Notes under the pieces: generated by a model
The model's input: the letters and a program-made list of their open reading frames with translations, nothing else
What the model was told of the DNA's origin: nothing
Database searches by the model: none
Position numbers and translations under genes: made by a program
Assembly (NCBI RefSeq): GCF_051235805.1
Contig: NZ_JBPNXV010000001.1
Span: 1,054,001 to 1,118,000, forward strand
DNA length: 64,000 nucleotides
Source of the DNA: Pseudothermotoga_B sp051235805
GTDB lineage: Bacteria > Thermotogota > Thermotogae > Thermotogales > DSM-5069
Direction: 5' to 3'
Shown here: piece by piece, positions 7,778-16,263 of the stretch
How the letters are laid out: every line of letters begins with the position of its first letter
How positions within the stretch are numbered: the stretch's first letter is position 1

Positions 7778-9325
7778 TTATTCTCTAACGCATCTTGGCG
7801 ATGAATCATAAGTTTCCACAACACCATTCAGAACCTTCTGAATGTATTCAGCCAAAACGCTATCCATTGTGAAACCAGTATCGTACCCTGGAAGGCCTGT
7901 GAGCATCGTGTAACCATCACCGCCACCAGCCATGTAGTTGTTCGTCACAACAACATACACCTTGTTTGGATCTATAGGTTGACCTTTCACCTTTGCCTCA
8001 ACGACCTTCCCACCAACACTCTTGTAGAAAAGATTGCCAACTTGCAGGAATGCACCTTGCCCTTCTTTGATGGTTGCTGCATATTCAAGGGTTTTCATGA
8101 GTTGCTCTCCCGTCATTCTAAGAACATAGAGTGTATTACCAAATGGTAAGACCGTCAGCACATCCCTGATCGTGATCTTACCTGGCTTGATCGATGCCCT
8201 GATACCACCGCCGTTAGTCAATGCCACATCTGCGTTTACCTTCCAGATCATAGAATCACATATCATGTTAGCCAAGTTGGTCGTTTTTGATCTCACATTA
8301 GTACGTTCGCCGTCAAGTAGTATCTTCGTCTCACCTATTACGGTGTCTAACTTTTCTGCACCGAGCAACTTGAAGTATGTCAGAACTGTCTTGACATAGA
8401 AGTTTTCCTCGTAAGCTTTGCCCAGAAATTCGTAGATATCTTTTCCTTCAGCGTTTTTGCCTTTGTAAACTTTGAGATTCACCGGAATTGCTTGCCATTT
8501 CCAAGAAGTGATCTTTCCGTTTTCGATTTCCAAGTCGAGTCTGCCAACGTACTTTCCCCATTCCCAAGCCTGAGCCACGATTGTGTTTTTCACCAACTGA
8601 GCGTTTTCAAATTTCGTGTGGCTATGGCCATCGATGATCACATCTATACCGTCTACCATCTGCGCAAGCTGTTTACTGGTTGTCTTGCCTTCCGTTTCCG
8701 GTTCCCAACCAAGATGCGCAAGTGCGATCACGATATCAGCTTTTGATCTCAGTTCAGGTATCAATTCTTTGCTGGTCTGCACAGCGTTTTTGAAGGTCGC
8801 CCCGTTGAGATGAATTGGTTCAAGTATTGCCGTCTCTTCGGTGATCAAGCCAAAGATGGCTATCTTGATGTCTTCGAATTCTTTGATCACATAAGCTTGC
8901 GGTTTGACAACACCTTCTGGATCGATGAAGTTGGCACAGAGGAATGGGAAGGCTGCGAGCTTCATCTGCTTGGCGAGAACAGTCTTTGGCTTGTCAAATT
9001 CATGGTTACCAAAGGTTGCGGCATCAAGCTTCATGAGGTTCAAAGCGATGATGTCAGGTGCTGCGTCGAGTTGATCTGATTCGGGCACACCTGTGTTGAT
9101 GTCCCCTGCGTGTAAGAAGATGAGATGTCCACCTTGAGATTCTACCTCTTGTCTAACTTCTTCGACGATCGAAGCGATTGCAGCAAAGCCACCGATATTC
9201 GGATTATTCGTTTCACTGAAGGACCAGGCGTGTCCGTGAGTATCGTTGATGTGAAGAATAGTGAGCTTGGCTGCATAGCTCAGGATACAAACCATTACCA
9301 GTAAGAAGGTCAGAAATTTCTTCAT
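7778..9325 (-). CDS. Secreted 5'-nucleotidase / 2',3'-cyclic phosphodiesterase family metallophosphatase
   Basis: This UshA/NutA-type enzyme hydrolyses extracellular nucleotides to nucleosides and phosphate. From the ATG at 9325 (AAGGGGGAG site, 9 bp upstream) it is 515 residues; an in-frame ATG at 9373 has no such site. Residues 1-19 form a signal peptide. Two-metal motifs are visible in order: LHINDTHGH, AGDINTGV, FGNHEFDKP and DGHSHTKF. The C-terminal substrate domain contains NLICD-like NLANMICDSM and NGGGIRASI. It stands alone with its own terminator. Substrate preference is not resolved. Confidence 0.9.
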   Translation of the reverse strand: MKKFLTFLLVMVCILSYAAKLTILHINDTHGHAWSFSETNNPNIGGFAAIASIVEEVRQEVESQGGHLIFLHAGDINTGVPESDQLDAAPDIIALNLMKLDAATFGNHEFDKPKTVLAKQMKLAAFPFLCANFIDPEGVVKPQAYVIKEFEDIKIAIFGLITEETAILEPIHLNGATFKNAVQTSKELIPELRSKADIVIALAHLGWEPETEGKTTSKQLAQMVDGIDVIIDGHSHTKFENAQLVKNTIVAQAWEWGKYVGRLDLEIENGKITSWKWQAIPVNLKVYKGKNAEGKDIYEFLGKAYEENFYVKTVLTYFKLLGAEKLDTVIGETKILLDGERTNVRSKTTNLANMICDSMIWKVNADVALTNGGGIRASIKPGKITIRDVLTVLPFGNTLYVLRMTGEQLMKTLEYAATIKEGQGAFLQVGNLFYKSVGGKVVEAKVKGQPIDPNKVYVVVTNNYMAGGGDGYTMLTGLPGYDTGFTMDSVLAEYIQKVLNGVVETYDSSPRCVRE

Positions 9326-9392
9326 GTAGAACTCCCCCTTTCGACTTTGGTTTTCGGTGTCAATGACCCTCATAAGATAATTCTACACCAAA

Positions 9393-9518
9393 TCATTTGT
9401 CTCTCATGAACAATTTCAAGAGGAGTTTAACAAATAGAAAGAACATCACGAGCAAACCAACAAGGAAGAAATAGCCAGTCAATCCCAGCTTAAGAGCCAT
9501 CAAAAAGGTCTTGATCAT
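9393..9518 (-). CDS. 41-residue OadG-like gamma subunit of a sodium-pumping decarboxylase
   Basis: A short ORF starts with ATG overlapping the oadB stop (ATGA) and ends with TGA at 9393-9395. It encodes one membrane helix (GYFFLVGLLVMFFLFVKLL) between MIKTFLMALKLGLT and a basic tail. In membrane-bound carboxylase pumps a small one-helix gamma subunit is encoded next to beta, and its size, topology and coupling fit that role. It is shorter than most OadG proteins and lacks their Pro/Ala-rich, metal-binding tail. Confidence 0.72.
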   Translation of the reverse strand: MIKTFLMALKLGLTGYFFLVGLLVMFFLFVKLLLKLFMRDK

Positions 9519-10651
9519 AGTCGAATTCCCCCTATCAAAGATATCAGTATGCCTCCTGCGAGGACCGAACCAATCTGCCCAGCAGTGTTGGCGCCTGCTG
9601 CATACATGAGGAGAAAGTTTGTTGGATCTTCCTGCAAACCCATCTTGTGTATTACCCTTGCGGACATTGGAAAGGCAGAGATACCTGCTGCTCCCAGCAT
9701 TGGATTGAGCTTGTTTTTCAAAAAGAGATTGAGAAACTTTGCAAACAAAACACCTGCAGCAGTATCGAACACGAATGCAATCAAACCCAAGCCGAGTATC
9801 ATCAGAGTTTGAGGCTTCAAGAATTTATCAGCCGTCATCGTCGATGCTATCGTCAAGCCCAACAGGATGGTCACGAGATTTGCGAGCTCGCTTTGAGCTG
9901 TCTTGGACAAACCTTCAAGGACACCGCACTCTCTCAGAAGATTCCCAAACATCAGAAACCCTATCAATGCTGCTGAAGTAGGTGCTAAGAGGCTTGCCAT
10001 TATAGTGATACAAATCGGAAAGATGATCTTCACAATCCTCGGTATCTTACGTGGCTTGGGTTGCATTTTGATCATGCGCTCCTTCTTGCTCGTCAAGGCT
10101 TTTATCACAGGAGGCTGAATAATCGGTACCAACGACATATAAGAGTAAGCTGCAACTGAGATAGGTCCAAGCATGTGTCGGGCGAATCGTGATGCAACGT
10201 ATATTGAGGTAGGTCCATCGGCAGCTCCAATGATTCCAATGGAGGCAGACTCTTTCAAATCAAAACCAAGCAGCGTTGCAACCATCATCGTTCCGAAAAT
10301 ACCAAACTGTGCGGCGGCTCCGAAGAGAAACATAACCGGATTTTCCAATAGTGGCGTGAAATCTATCATTGCACCGACTGCAATGAAGATGAGTAACGGA
10401 AAGATTTCGGTCGCAATGCCAACATCGAAAAAGATACTCAAGATCCCTCTGTGCTGAAGTGTACCAATCATTTGATCAATCGCAGATGAGAGTGGAATAT
10501 TGACCAAGATGGTACCAAAACCTATAGGGAGCAGCAATGCTGGTTCATACTTCTTGACTATCGCGAGATAAATCAATAACGCACCAACGGCTATCATGAC
10601 CAGGTTTCCCCACGATAGCTTGAGTATCCCCGAGAACAATTCATCGAGCAT
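9515..10651 (-). CDS. oadB: Sodium-ion pump decarboxylase beta subunit (OadB/GcdB/MmdB family)
   Basis: This 378-residue polytopic protein couples decarboxylation of carboxybiotin to Na+ export. The family signature with the essential aspartate is visible in GAADGPTSIYVASRF, and the C-terminal half has NLVTILLGLTIAST and ISAFPMSARV. The ATG has an AGGAGGTG site. Alpha and biotin subunits are not nearby, so whether the substrate is oxaloacetate, methylmalonyl-CoA or glutaconyl-CoA cannot be decided here. It is translationally coupled to the gamma-like gene. Confidence 0.92.
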   Translation of the reverse strand: MLDELFSGILKLSWGNLVMIAVGALLIYLAIVKKYEPALLLPIGFGTILVNIPLSSAIDQMIGTLQHRGILSIFFDVGIATEIFPLLIFIAVGAMIDFTPLLENPVMFLFGAAAQFGIFGTMMVATLLGFDLKESASIGIIGAADGPTSIYVASRFARHMLGPISVAAYSYMSLVPIIQPPVIKALTSKKERMIKMQPKPRKIPRIVKIIFPICITIMASLLAPTSAALIGFLMFGNLLRECGVLEGLSKTAQSELANLVTILLGLTIASTMTADKFLKPQTLMILGLGLIAFVFDTAAGVLFAKFLNLFLKNKLNPMLGAAGISAFPMSARVIHKMGLQEDPTNFLLMYAAGANTAGQIGSVLAGGILISLIGGIRL

Positions 10652-10686
10652 TTTTTCACCTCCTATATCGTGTACAGACAGAGCGT

Positions 10687-10692
10687 ATTATA
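10687..10692 (-). promoter_or_regulatory. -10 element for oadB
   Basis: A perfect TATAAT on the minus strand sits 36 bp before the oadB ATG. The -35 region is poor (pyrimidine-rich). Confidence 0.45.
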
Positions 10693-10979
10693 AAACATCA
10701 AGAGAAAGAAAAGGAAAACTCTTGTGTGAAAAGATGAATTACCTTTATTTCTGAACACACTTTTGGATGATAAAATAATGAATAAGAGGAGGTGGAACAA
10801 AGAAGGTCTCTATGAGAGATTTAGTCTCAGCGTGGTGGAGATTTCATTGTTCTTTGAGCATCCCCACAGTATGATGATTGCTTGTCAACAACGAGGACTA
10901 TACGGCAAGATCTTATTGCAAAAAAGATGAGGATACTTTGTCCAAGAGGGTTTAAGAACTAGTGTGAGGAGGTGTTTTT
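10693..10979 (+). promoter_or_regulatory. Intergenic and 5' leader region of the flavodiiron gene
   Basis: A possible -10 TAAAAT lies at 10771-10776 with only TTTCTG as -35. Downstream is a strong GAGGAGGTGG (10787-10796) followed 17 bp later by an ATG opening a 20-codon frame with two adjacent Trp codons; an ATG at 10779 opens a 50-codon frame. Neither resembles a known protein. The leader from the -10 to the fprA start is about 200 bases, longer than usual here. No known riboswitch fold or terminator was recognised. Confidence 0.35.
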
Positions 10980-12182
10980 GTGAGGCCAGTTGAGATAAGA
11001 CCAAAGATCTATTGGGTTGGTGTGAATGATCGTTTTACTCAGCTCTTTGAAGGACTTTGGCCGATTGGTGAAGAGGGCGTTTCGTACAATTCCTACTTAT
11101 TGATTGATGAGAAAAGTGTTCTGATAGATCTTGCAAAGTCTATAGAAACAGATGAATTCTTCAGCCAAATAGATCAGTTGATTCCGATATCGAAAATAGA
11201 TTACGTAGTGTTGAATCACATGGAACCAGATCACACTGGAATTCTTGGGGTGTTGAGAAAGATAGCACCCAAGATAACGATATTGGTTAGTGAGAAGGGT
11301 CAGAGGATGCTTCAAGCCTTCTATCATCTTACTGAGAACGTGAAGGTGGTAAGAGACACTGAAGAGTTGGATATAGGCGAAAAGAAGTTGAAATTCTATT
11401 ACACACCATTCGTACATTGGCCTGAAACGATGATGACCTATGAGACAACAAATAAGATACTCTTTTCTTGTGATGGTTTTGGAGGTTATGGTGCCTTAAG
11501 AGGGGCTCTCTTTGATGATGAATGCAAAGAGCAAGAATTCTATGAAAGAGAGATGCTCAGATATTATGCGAACATAGTGGCAACCTTCAGCAAGCCGGTG
11601 TTGAAAGCCATTGAAAAACTTTCATCGCTTCCTATCGATATCATCGCTCCTTCACACGGATTGATCTGGCGCAAGGACCCATTGAAGGTGGTAAGTCTTT
11701 ACAAGAAATGGGCACAGTATATGGACAGTCCTGCAGAAAAAGGTGTAACGCTCCTGTATGGGTCAATGTATGGCAATACAGAGAAACTCATGAGCTCGGT
11801 CTTGAAAGGTCTTTCGGCATCAGGTGTGCCGACAGAAGTTTTCAACGTCACTCAGACCCATGTCAGCTACATACTCGCCTCTCTGTGGAAAAATAGAGGT
11901 GTAATAATAGGCGCACCGACTTATGAAGGTTCGCTTTTCCCTCCAATGGGAGATGTTCTCCAGATGGCAACTGTAAAACGTGTTCAGAACAAAACTGCGG
12001 CGATCTTTGGAAGCTATGGCTGGAGTGGTGGTGCATCGAAGAGAATTAGAGAAATGGTTGAGCCATTGAACTGGCAGGTGACTGAGGTCTTCGATGTGAA
12101 TGGAGGGCCAACACAGGAAGATCTGCAACGAGCAGAAAGATTGGGATTCGAATTTGGGAAGAAAATCCTCGAGCAACCATGA
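10980..12182 (+). CDS. fprA: Flavodiiron protein (O2/NO reductase, FprA family)
   Basis: This 400-residue cytoplasmic enzyme reduces O2 to water (or NO to N2O) and protects an anaerobe. The N-terminal beta-lactamase-fold domain carries the diiron ligands in NHMEPDHTG (His80, Glu82, Asp84, His85), later His in FVHWPETM and the distal APSHGLIW motif. The C-terminal flavodoxin domain begins YGSMYGNTEKLM and binds FMN. The GTG start has GAGGAGGTG upstream. The stop overlaps rnhC (ATGA). A partner rubredoxin is not in the window. Confidence 0.93.
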   Translation: MRPVEIRPKIYWVGVNDRFTQLFEGLWPIGEEGVSYNSYLLIDEKSVLIDLAKSIETDEFFSQIDQLIPISKIDYVVLNHMEPDHTGILGVLRKIAPKITILVSEKGQRMLQAFYHLTENVKVVRDTEELDIGEKKLKFYYTPFVHWPETMMTYETTNKILFSCDGFGGYGALRGALFDDECKEQEFYEREMLRYYANIVATFSKPVLKAIEKLSSLPIDIIAPSHGLIWRKDPLKVVSLYKKWAQYMDSPAEKGVTLLYGSMYGNTEKLMSSVLKGLSASGVPTEVFNVTQTHVSYILASLWKNRGVIIGAPTYEGSLFPPMGDVLQMATVKRVQNKTAAIFGSYGWSGGASKRIREMVEPLNWQVTEVFDVNGGPTQEDLQRAERLGFEFGKKILEQP

Positions 12183-13099
12183 AAGATTTAGAGCAAATAA
12201 AGGAAAAACTCTTGAAAAATGGATTCGAAATTGAATCAGAAAGACTTATACAAAATGGTGTGCAGCTGCGCATAAAGGGTTGCGGTTGTCTGAGAATTTA
12301 CTGGCGAAAGAGCAACGACAGAACCGTTGATTTTTCGCAGATACGATCGAACTGCTTTCCAGTTCTCGCCGATGTGCTTGCTCAAGTGGAAGATGTGAAG
12401 TTATCAGCTTCGTTTCAAAACGATCTCGAAGCTCAAAGAAAACTCTTACAAAACCTTCCAGCTGACCCGAAGATGTACTTGCCGGCGATTGGGTCAGATG
12501 AATCTGGTAAAGGGGATCTCTTCGGACCTTTGGTTGTAGCGGCAGTCTACTTGACTTTAGAGCAGTACCAAGAGATTGGTGCAAGTGAACTGAAGGACAG
12601 TAAATCTTTGAGCAAGAAAAAGATACTCTATGTGAATGAGAGAATAAGATCTCGCTGTGATCATTTCATATCAAAAGTTGAACCTTTCGAAATAGGATCG
12701 AGAAACCTAAACGATCTCTTGGAAGAGTTACATCTGCATTGCATAAAACATTTACTTGAGAGATCGAAATCGCTGGTGGTTGTCTACGATGATTTCGGAG
12801 CAAGGGGAATCGAAGAAAAACTGAGAGTTTATCCTGGAGTTAGAGTCTTTGGTTTTAAGAAAGGTGAAAGAAATCCAGCCGTTGCCGCCGCATCGATCGT
12901 CGCAAGAGCTGAGTTTCTGAATTGGATCGAGAGGACTTCTGAGAAATACGGTAGAAGGATACCACTTGGTGCTGGTCAAAATACCGTTGAATTTGCCAGG
13001 CACTTCTTGGCTGACTTTGGAATAAAGGAACTGGAAAAGATAGCGAAGACCAATTTTTCAAATTTGAGAAGACTACTGAGTTCACAGGAAATCTTTTGA
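12179..13099 (+). CDS. rnhC: Ribonuclease HIII
   Basis: This enzyme degrades the RNA strand of RNA:DNA hybrids. It has 306 residues: an N-terminal TBP-like substrate-binding domain (about 1-95) that distinguishes HIII from HII, then the catalytic domain. The first acidic pair is Asp107-Glu108 in GSDESGKGD, where HII has DE in a different context, and Asp140 is in LKDSKSL. KKGERNPAVAAASIVARAEF is the conserved late block. The ATG overlaps the flavodiiron stop. Its 3' end faces nth with 17 bp between stops. Confidence 0.93.
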   Translation: MKDLEQIKEKLLKNGFEIESERLIQNGVQLRIKGCGCLRIYWRKSNDRTVDFSQIRSNCFPVLADVLAQVEDVKLSASFQNDLEAQRKLLQNLPADPKMYLPAIGSDESGKGDLFGPLVVAAVYLTLEQYQEIGASELKDSKSLSKKKILYVNERIRSRCDHFISKVEPFEIGSRNLNDLLEELHLHCIKHLLERSKSLVVVYDDFGARGIEEKLRVYPGVRVFGFKKGERNPAVAAASIVARAEFLNWIERTSEKYGRRIPLGAGQNTVEFARHFLADFGIKELEKIAKTNFSNLRRLLSSQEIF

Positions 13100-13116
13100 A
13101 ACCTTCATCTTTTTTT

Positions 13117-13731
13117 TCAGCTGTCTTTTCCATCACTGAGAGATCTAAGATGGTGCTCGGCAAAGTATTTGCATTCTTCTTTGAAATGACACAGATGGCA
13201 TTTTGGTCTACGAGGTTGACAGATGGTCTTACCGAACTCCACCATAGATCCGTTCAGAGGACCCCAAAGTTCCTTGGGAATGAGTTTGGAAAGCCGTTCT
13301 TCAGTCTGCTCAGGGCGGGATGTTTTGACAAAACCAAGTCTATTCGATATTCTGTGAACATGTGTATCAACTGCAAGAGCATCTTTTCCAAAAGCGTGAT
13401 ACAAGACTATATTTGCAGTCTTTCTACCAACACCGGGCAGTTTCAGAAGTTCTTCAAGATCGTCTGGCACTCTTGCGTCGTATTCGTGCAAGAGCTTTTG
13501 AACAACCTGGATTATTCTCAAAGCTTTTTGCTTGTACATCCCAGATGGTCTGATCAGATCGTAGAGATCTTCTGGCCTTGCTGTGGCAAGCGAGGCGAGA
13601 TCAGGAAATTTCTTGAACAACCTCGCAGTTGCTAACTCGGTATTTTCATCCCTTGTTCGCTGGCTGAGGATTGTCGAGATCAGTATTTTGAAAGGATCTT
13701 TTGAGAAACCGTCACGAGGAAAGAGCCTCAC
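13117..13731 (-). CDS. nth: Endonuclease III (DNA glycosylase/AP lyase)
   Basis: It removes oxidised pyrimidines in base-excision repair. The helix-hairpin-helix LPGVGRKTANIVL holds the catalytic lysine, VDTHVHR the catalytic aspartate, and Cys-x6-Cys-x2-Cys-x5-Cys near the C-terminus binds [4Fe-4S]. The GTG at 13731 gives 204 residues but has no ribosome site and leaves a short N-terminus. The frame continues upstream to 13770, where an AGGAGGT site is followed 7 bp later by ACG AAG AAA GAA; that would restore a normal N-terminus. The true start may be the non-standard ACG, or this may be a base change from ATG. Confidence 0.9.
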   Translation of the reverse strand: MRLFPRDGFSKDPFKILISTILSQRTRDENTELATARLFKKFPDLASLATARPEDLYDLIRPSGMYKQKALRIIQVVQKLLHEYDARVPDDLEELLKLPGVGRKTANIVLYHAFGKDALAVDTHVHRISNRLGFVKTSRPEQTEERLSKLIPKELWGPLNGSMVEFGKTICQPRRPKCHLCHFKEECKYFAEHHLRSLSDGKDS

Positions 13732-13770
13732 GATTTCTCTGGCAATCTTTTCGATGATTTCTTTCTTCGT

Positions 13771-13800
13771 TTGGTATACCTCCTGCTATTATTGTACAAT
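13771..13800 (+). promoter_or_regulatory. Promoter of the Xaa-Pro peptidase-efp-nusB operon
   Basis: TTGGTA (13771-13776), 18 bp and TACAAT (13795-13800) precede the start by 20 bp. The -10 sits in a palindromic ATTGTACAAT, so the same bases may serve nth on the other strand. Confidence 0.5.
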
Positions 13801-13820
13801 GATTGAAGGAGGTGCCAAGC

Positions 13821-14903
13821 TTGAACAGAGTAGAACAATTTGTAGAAAAGATTGAGAAAATGGGTGTTGAGGCAGCGATCATTTACAACGTGGAATATTC
13901 TTCAAAGCCTTCAACTTATTATCTTTCTGGTTTCACAGGTTCCTTTAGCGTTTTGGTAATCAGCCGGGAAAAACAGTTTATCATAACAGATTCAAGATAT
14001 TTGGAGCAGGTGAAACAGCAAACAAGCTTTGAGGTTGTAGAGTACAAGGGCAACGACATTTTTGAATCGGTGAGAGCCGTTGTGGACGATCTAAAACCAA
14101 AGACGATCGGTCTGGAATTTCAGAGAGTGAGTCACAACGTATTTCTAAAACTGAACGAGAAAATCAAGGCGAATTTTGTATCGATCGATTCTGTGATCGA
14201 TACAATGAGAACGGTGAAGTCTCAAGAAGAGATCGATAACATAAAGAAAGCAATAACGGTAAGTGAGAAAGCCTATTTGAAAACGCTTGAGTGCATAAAG
14301 GAAGACATGACTGAGATGGAATTAGCCGCTGAATTTGAGTACAATATGAAGAAATTCGGCGCTCAGGGTATAGCTTTCGAAACAATCGTGATAAGTGGTC
14401 CTCGAACCTCCATGCCTCATGGCAGACCTTCTAACAAAAAAATCAAGCGTAACGAACCGATCACCTTTGATTTTGGTGCTGTGGTGAATGGATATTGTGC
14501 GGACATAACGAGAACAATCGTCTTCGGCAAGGCAGACGATGAATTCAAAAGGATTTACCAAACAGTCTATGAAGCACAAACACTGGCTTTGGAGAAAGGC
14601 AGTGCAAAAATGAGTGGTAAGATGCTTGATAGTGTAGCGAGAAATCACATCGAAAGCAAGGGTTATGGACGTTACTTCGGACATGGTTTAGGTCATGGTT
14701 TGGGAATCGAAGTTCACGAATCACCTCGGGTGAATCAATCGAACCAAGAGTTGCTGCCACAAAACGCCGTGGTAACGATCGAGCCAGGAATCTATATAGA
14801 GGGTAAGTATGGCGTTAGAATAGAAGAAGACGTGGTGGTTTCAGAGAGTTCTTTGGAAAGACTGACAAGCTTATCCAGAGAGTTGGTGGAGGTGAAAACG
14901 TGA
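13821..14903 (+). CDS. Xaa-Pro aminopeptidase (M24B)
   Basis: This cytosolic dimetal peptidase removes N-terminal residues preceding proline. Start TTG at 13821 is chosen because GAAGGAGGTG lies 6 bp upstream; an in-frame TTG at 13803 would precede that site. The 360-residue protein has an N-terminal creatinase-like domain and the pita-bread domain with metal ligands in DFGAVVNGYCADITRT, GHGLGHGLGIEVHE, VTIEPGIYIEG and GVRIEEDV. It is translationally coupled to efp (GTGA), a conserved arrangement in many bacteria. Confidence 0.93.
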   Translation: MNRVEQFVEKIEKMGVEAAIIYNVEYSSKPSTYYLSGFTGSFSVLVISREKQFIITDSRYLEQVKQQTSFEVVEYKGNDIFESVRAVVDDLKPKTIGLEFQRVSHNVFLKLNEKIKANFVSIDSVIDTMRTVKSQEEIDNIKKAITVSEKAYLKTLECIKEDMTEMELAAEFEYNMKKFGAQGIAFETIVISGPRTSMPHGRPSNKKIKRNEPITFDFGAVVNGYCADITRTIVFGKADDEFKRIYQTVYEAQTLALEKGSAKMSGKMLDSVARNHIESKGYGRYFGHGLGHGLGIEVHESPRVNQSNQELLPQNAVVTIEPGIYIEGKYGVRIEEDVVVSESSLERLTSLSRELVEVKT

Positions 14904-15457
14904 TAGAAGTTGGTGATCTGAAAAAGGGTATGGTCATAATGGTTGACGGTGAACCGTACAGAGTTGTGGATGTGAACAAACATCATATGGCGATGGGACG
15001 CGGCATCATTAGAACAAAGCTCAAAAGTGTCAAAAGTGGTTTGGTCAAAGACGTCAACTTCAGCAGCGGAGAACGTGTTGACGAAGCCAATCTCACTTTC
15101 AAAGAAGCTCAATTCCTTTACAGCGATGGCGAGCACTATCACTTCATGGCTATGGATGACTACGAACAGTATGCGCTTACAGAGGAAGAGATTCAAGATG
15201 CCAAGTGGTACTTGATCGAGAATCTTCAAGTCAGCATCGTTTTTCTGGAAGACAAGCCGATTGGTATTCAACTACCGAATGTCGTCGTTTTGAAGATAGC
15301 TGAAACAGAACCGACCTTCAAAGGTGATACTGTCTCAGGTGGTGGCAAACCAGCTGTACTGGAAACTGGCTTGAGGATAACGGTGCCCTTTTTCGTAGAG
15401 AGCGGTGAAATGGTGAAGGTCGACACGAGAACGGGTGAATATGTTGAACGTGCTTAG
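14900..15457 (+). CDS. efp: Elongation factor P
   Basis: EF-P relieves ribosome stalling at consecutive prolines. It has 185 residues in three beta-barrel domains. The loop that reaches the peptidyl-transferase centre reads AMGRGII, so the tip residue is Arg34, not the lysine that EpmA modifies. The C-terminal block GLRITVPFFVESGEMVKVDTRTGEY is diagnostic. The GTG start overlaps the peptidase stop. No EarP or other modifying enzyme is seen in the window. Confidence 0.96.
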   Translation: MIEVGDLKKGMVIMVDGEPYRVVDVNKHHMAMGRGIIRTKLKSVKSGLVKDVNFSSGERVDEANLTFKEAQFLYSDGEHYHFMAMDDYEQYALTEEEIQDAKWYLIENLQVSIVFLEDKPIGIQLPNVVVLKIAETEPTFKGDTVSGGGKPAVLETGLRITVPFFVESGEMVKVDTRTGEYVERA

Positions 15458-15468
15458 GAGGTGAGAAA

Positions 15469-15807
15469 ATGGAAACGAAGGGCATGGGAAGTATCGATAT
15501 CTCTGATAATGCAATAAAAGAAATAGCACTCAGAAGTGTATTCTCTGCACTCGAAATTGCCGATGAGAGGAAACAGAAAAAGATCAGAAAATCTCTCGAG
15601 ATCGATCGCTCTCCGGAAGACAATATAACGATCAACCTAAGGATAAGTGTGCCTTTTGGGAAATCCTTAGTTGAAATGTCACAGAAGATAATGGAAAGGG
15701 TGAAAATGGATATCGAAAGAATGACTGAACTTCAAGTTTCAGCCGTCAACATCACGATAGAAGATATCGAAGAGGGTGAAGAACAGAAAACTGAAGAGAA
15801 GGAGTGA
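15469..15807 (+). CDS. Asp23/Gls24 family envelope-stress protein
   Basis: This 112-residue protein has family blocks ISDNAIKEIALRSV, NLRISVPFGKSLVEMSQKI and VSAVNITIEDI, followed by an acidic Glu-rich tail. Members are membrane-associated or structural and are commonly encoded between efp and nusB in Gram-positive bacteria; the same order is found here. The ATG has an AGGAGGTGAG site. The molecular role is not established. Confidence 0.85.
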   Translation: METKGMGSIDISDNAIKEIALRSVFSALEIADERKQKKIRKSLEIDRSPEDNITINLRISVPFGKSLVEMSQKIMERVKMDIERMTELQVSAVNITIEDIEEGEEQKTEEKE

Positions 15808-15816
15808 GTTAAACCT

Positions 15817-16242
15817 GTGACACGTCGCAGTAAGATGAGAGACTTAGTCTTCAGAACCATCTTTCAGAATGATTTCCGTAACGAACCGGTAGATATCTTG
15901 CTGGATGAGCTTTCATCGAATTTGCAAAGACAGAATTCATTCAAAAACGATGTTATTAGGTATGTCCAGGGTATTTACAAAAACTTAGCGCAAATAGATG
16001 AAAGAATCTCAATCTGCCTTGAGAACTGGGACTTCAACAGATTGTCATCAGTGGATAGATCAGTCCTGCGACTGGGTACATATGAGTTGTTGTATGAGAT
16101 AGACGTACCAATTGAGGTAACTTTGGACGAAGCAGTTGAACTTGCAAAAAGGTATGGAACAGAAAACAGTGGCAGGTTTGTAAATGGTGTGCTGGACAGA
16201 ATTGCTAAGTCCTTTGCACCTGAAAGCAAGCGTTTCATTTGA
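15817..16242 (+). CDS. nusB: Transcription antitermination factor NusB
   Basis: This 141-residue all-helical protein binds boxA RNA with NusE (S10) and promotes antitermination of rRNA operons. Typical blocks are ARDLVFRTIFQNDF-like MRDLVFRTIFQNDF, LSSVDRSVLRLGTYELLY and PIEVTLDEAVELAKRYGT, and GRFVNGVLDRIAK. GTG is used as start. It lies 9 bp after the Asp23 gene. Confidence 0.93.
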   Translation: MTRRSKMRDLVFRTIFQNDFRNEPVDILLDELSSNLQRQNSFKNDVIRYVQGIYKNLAQIDERISICLENWDFNRLSSVDRSVLRLGTYELLYEIDVPIEVTLDEAVELAKRYGTENSGRFVNGVLDRIAKSFAPESKRFI

Positions 16243-16263
16243 ATCAGCAGGGAGGTAGAGACC

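Noticed and set aside
10823..10890. Second trp-type attenuator, because a short frame before fprA has two adjacent Trp codons
   Set aside because: No terminator or alternative hairpins follow, and a flavodiiron gene has no reason for tryptophan control.
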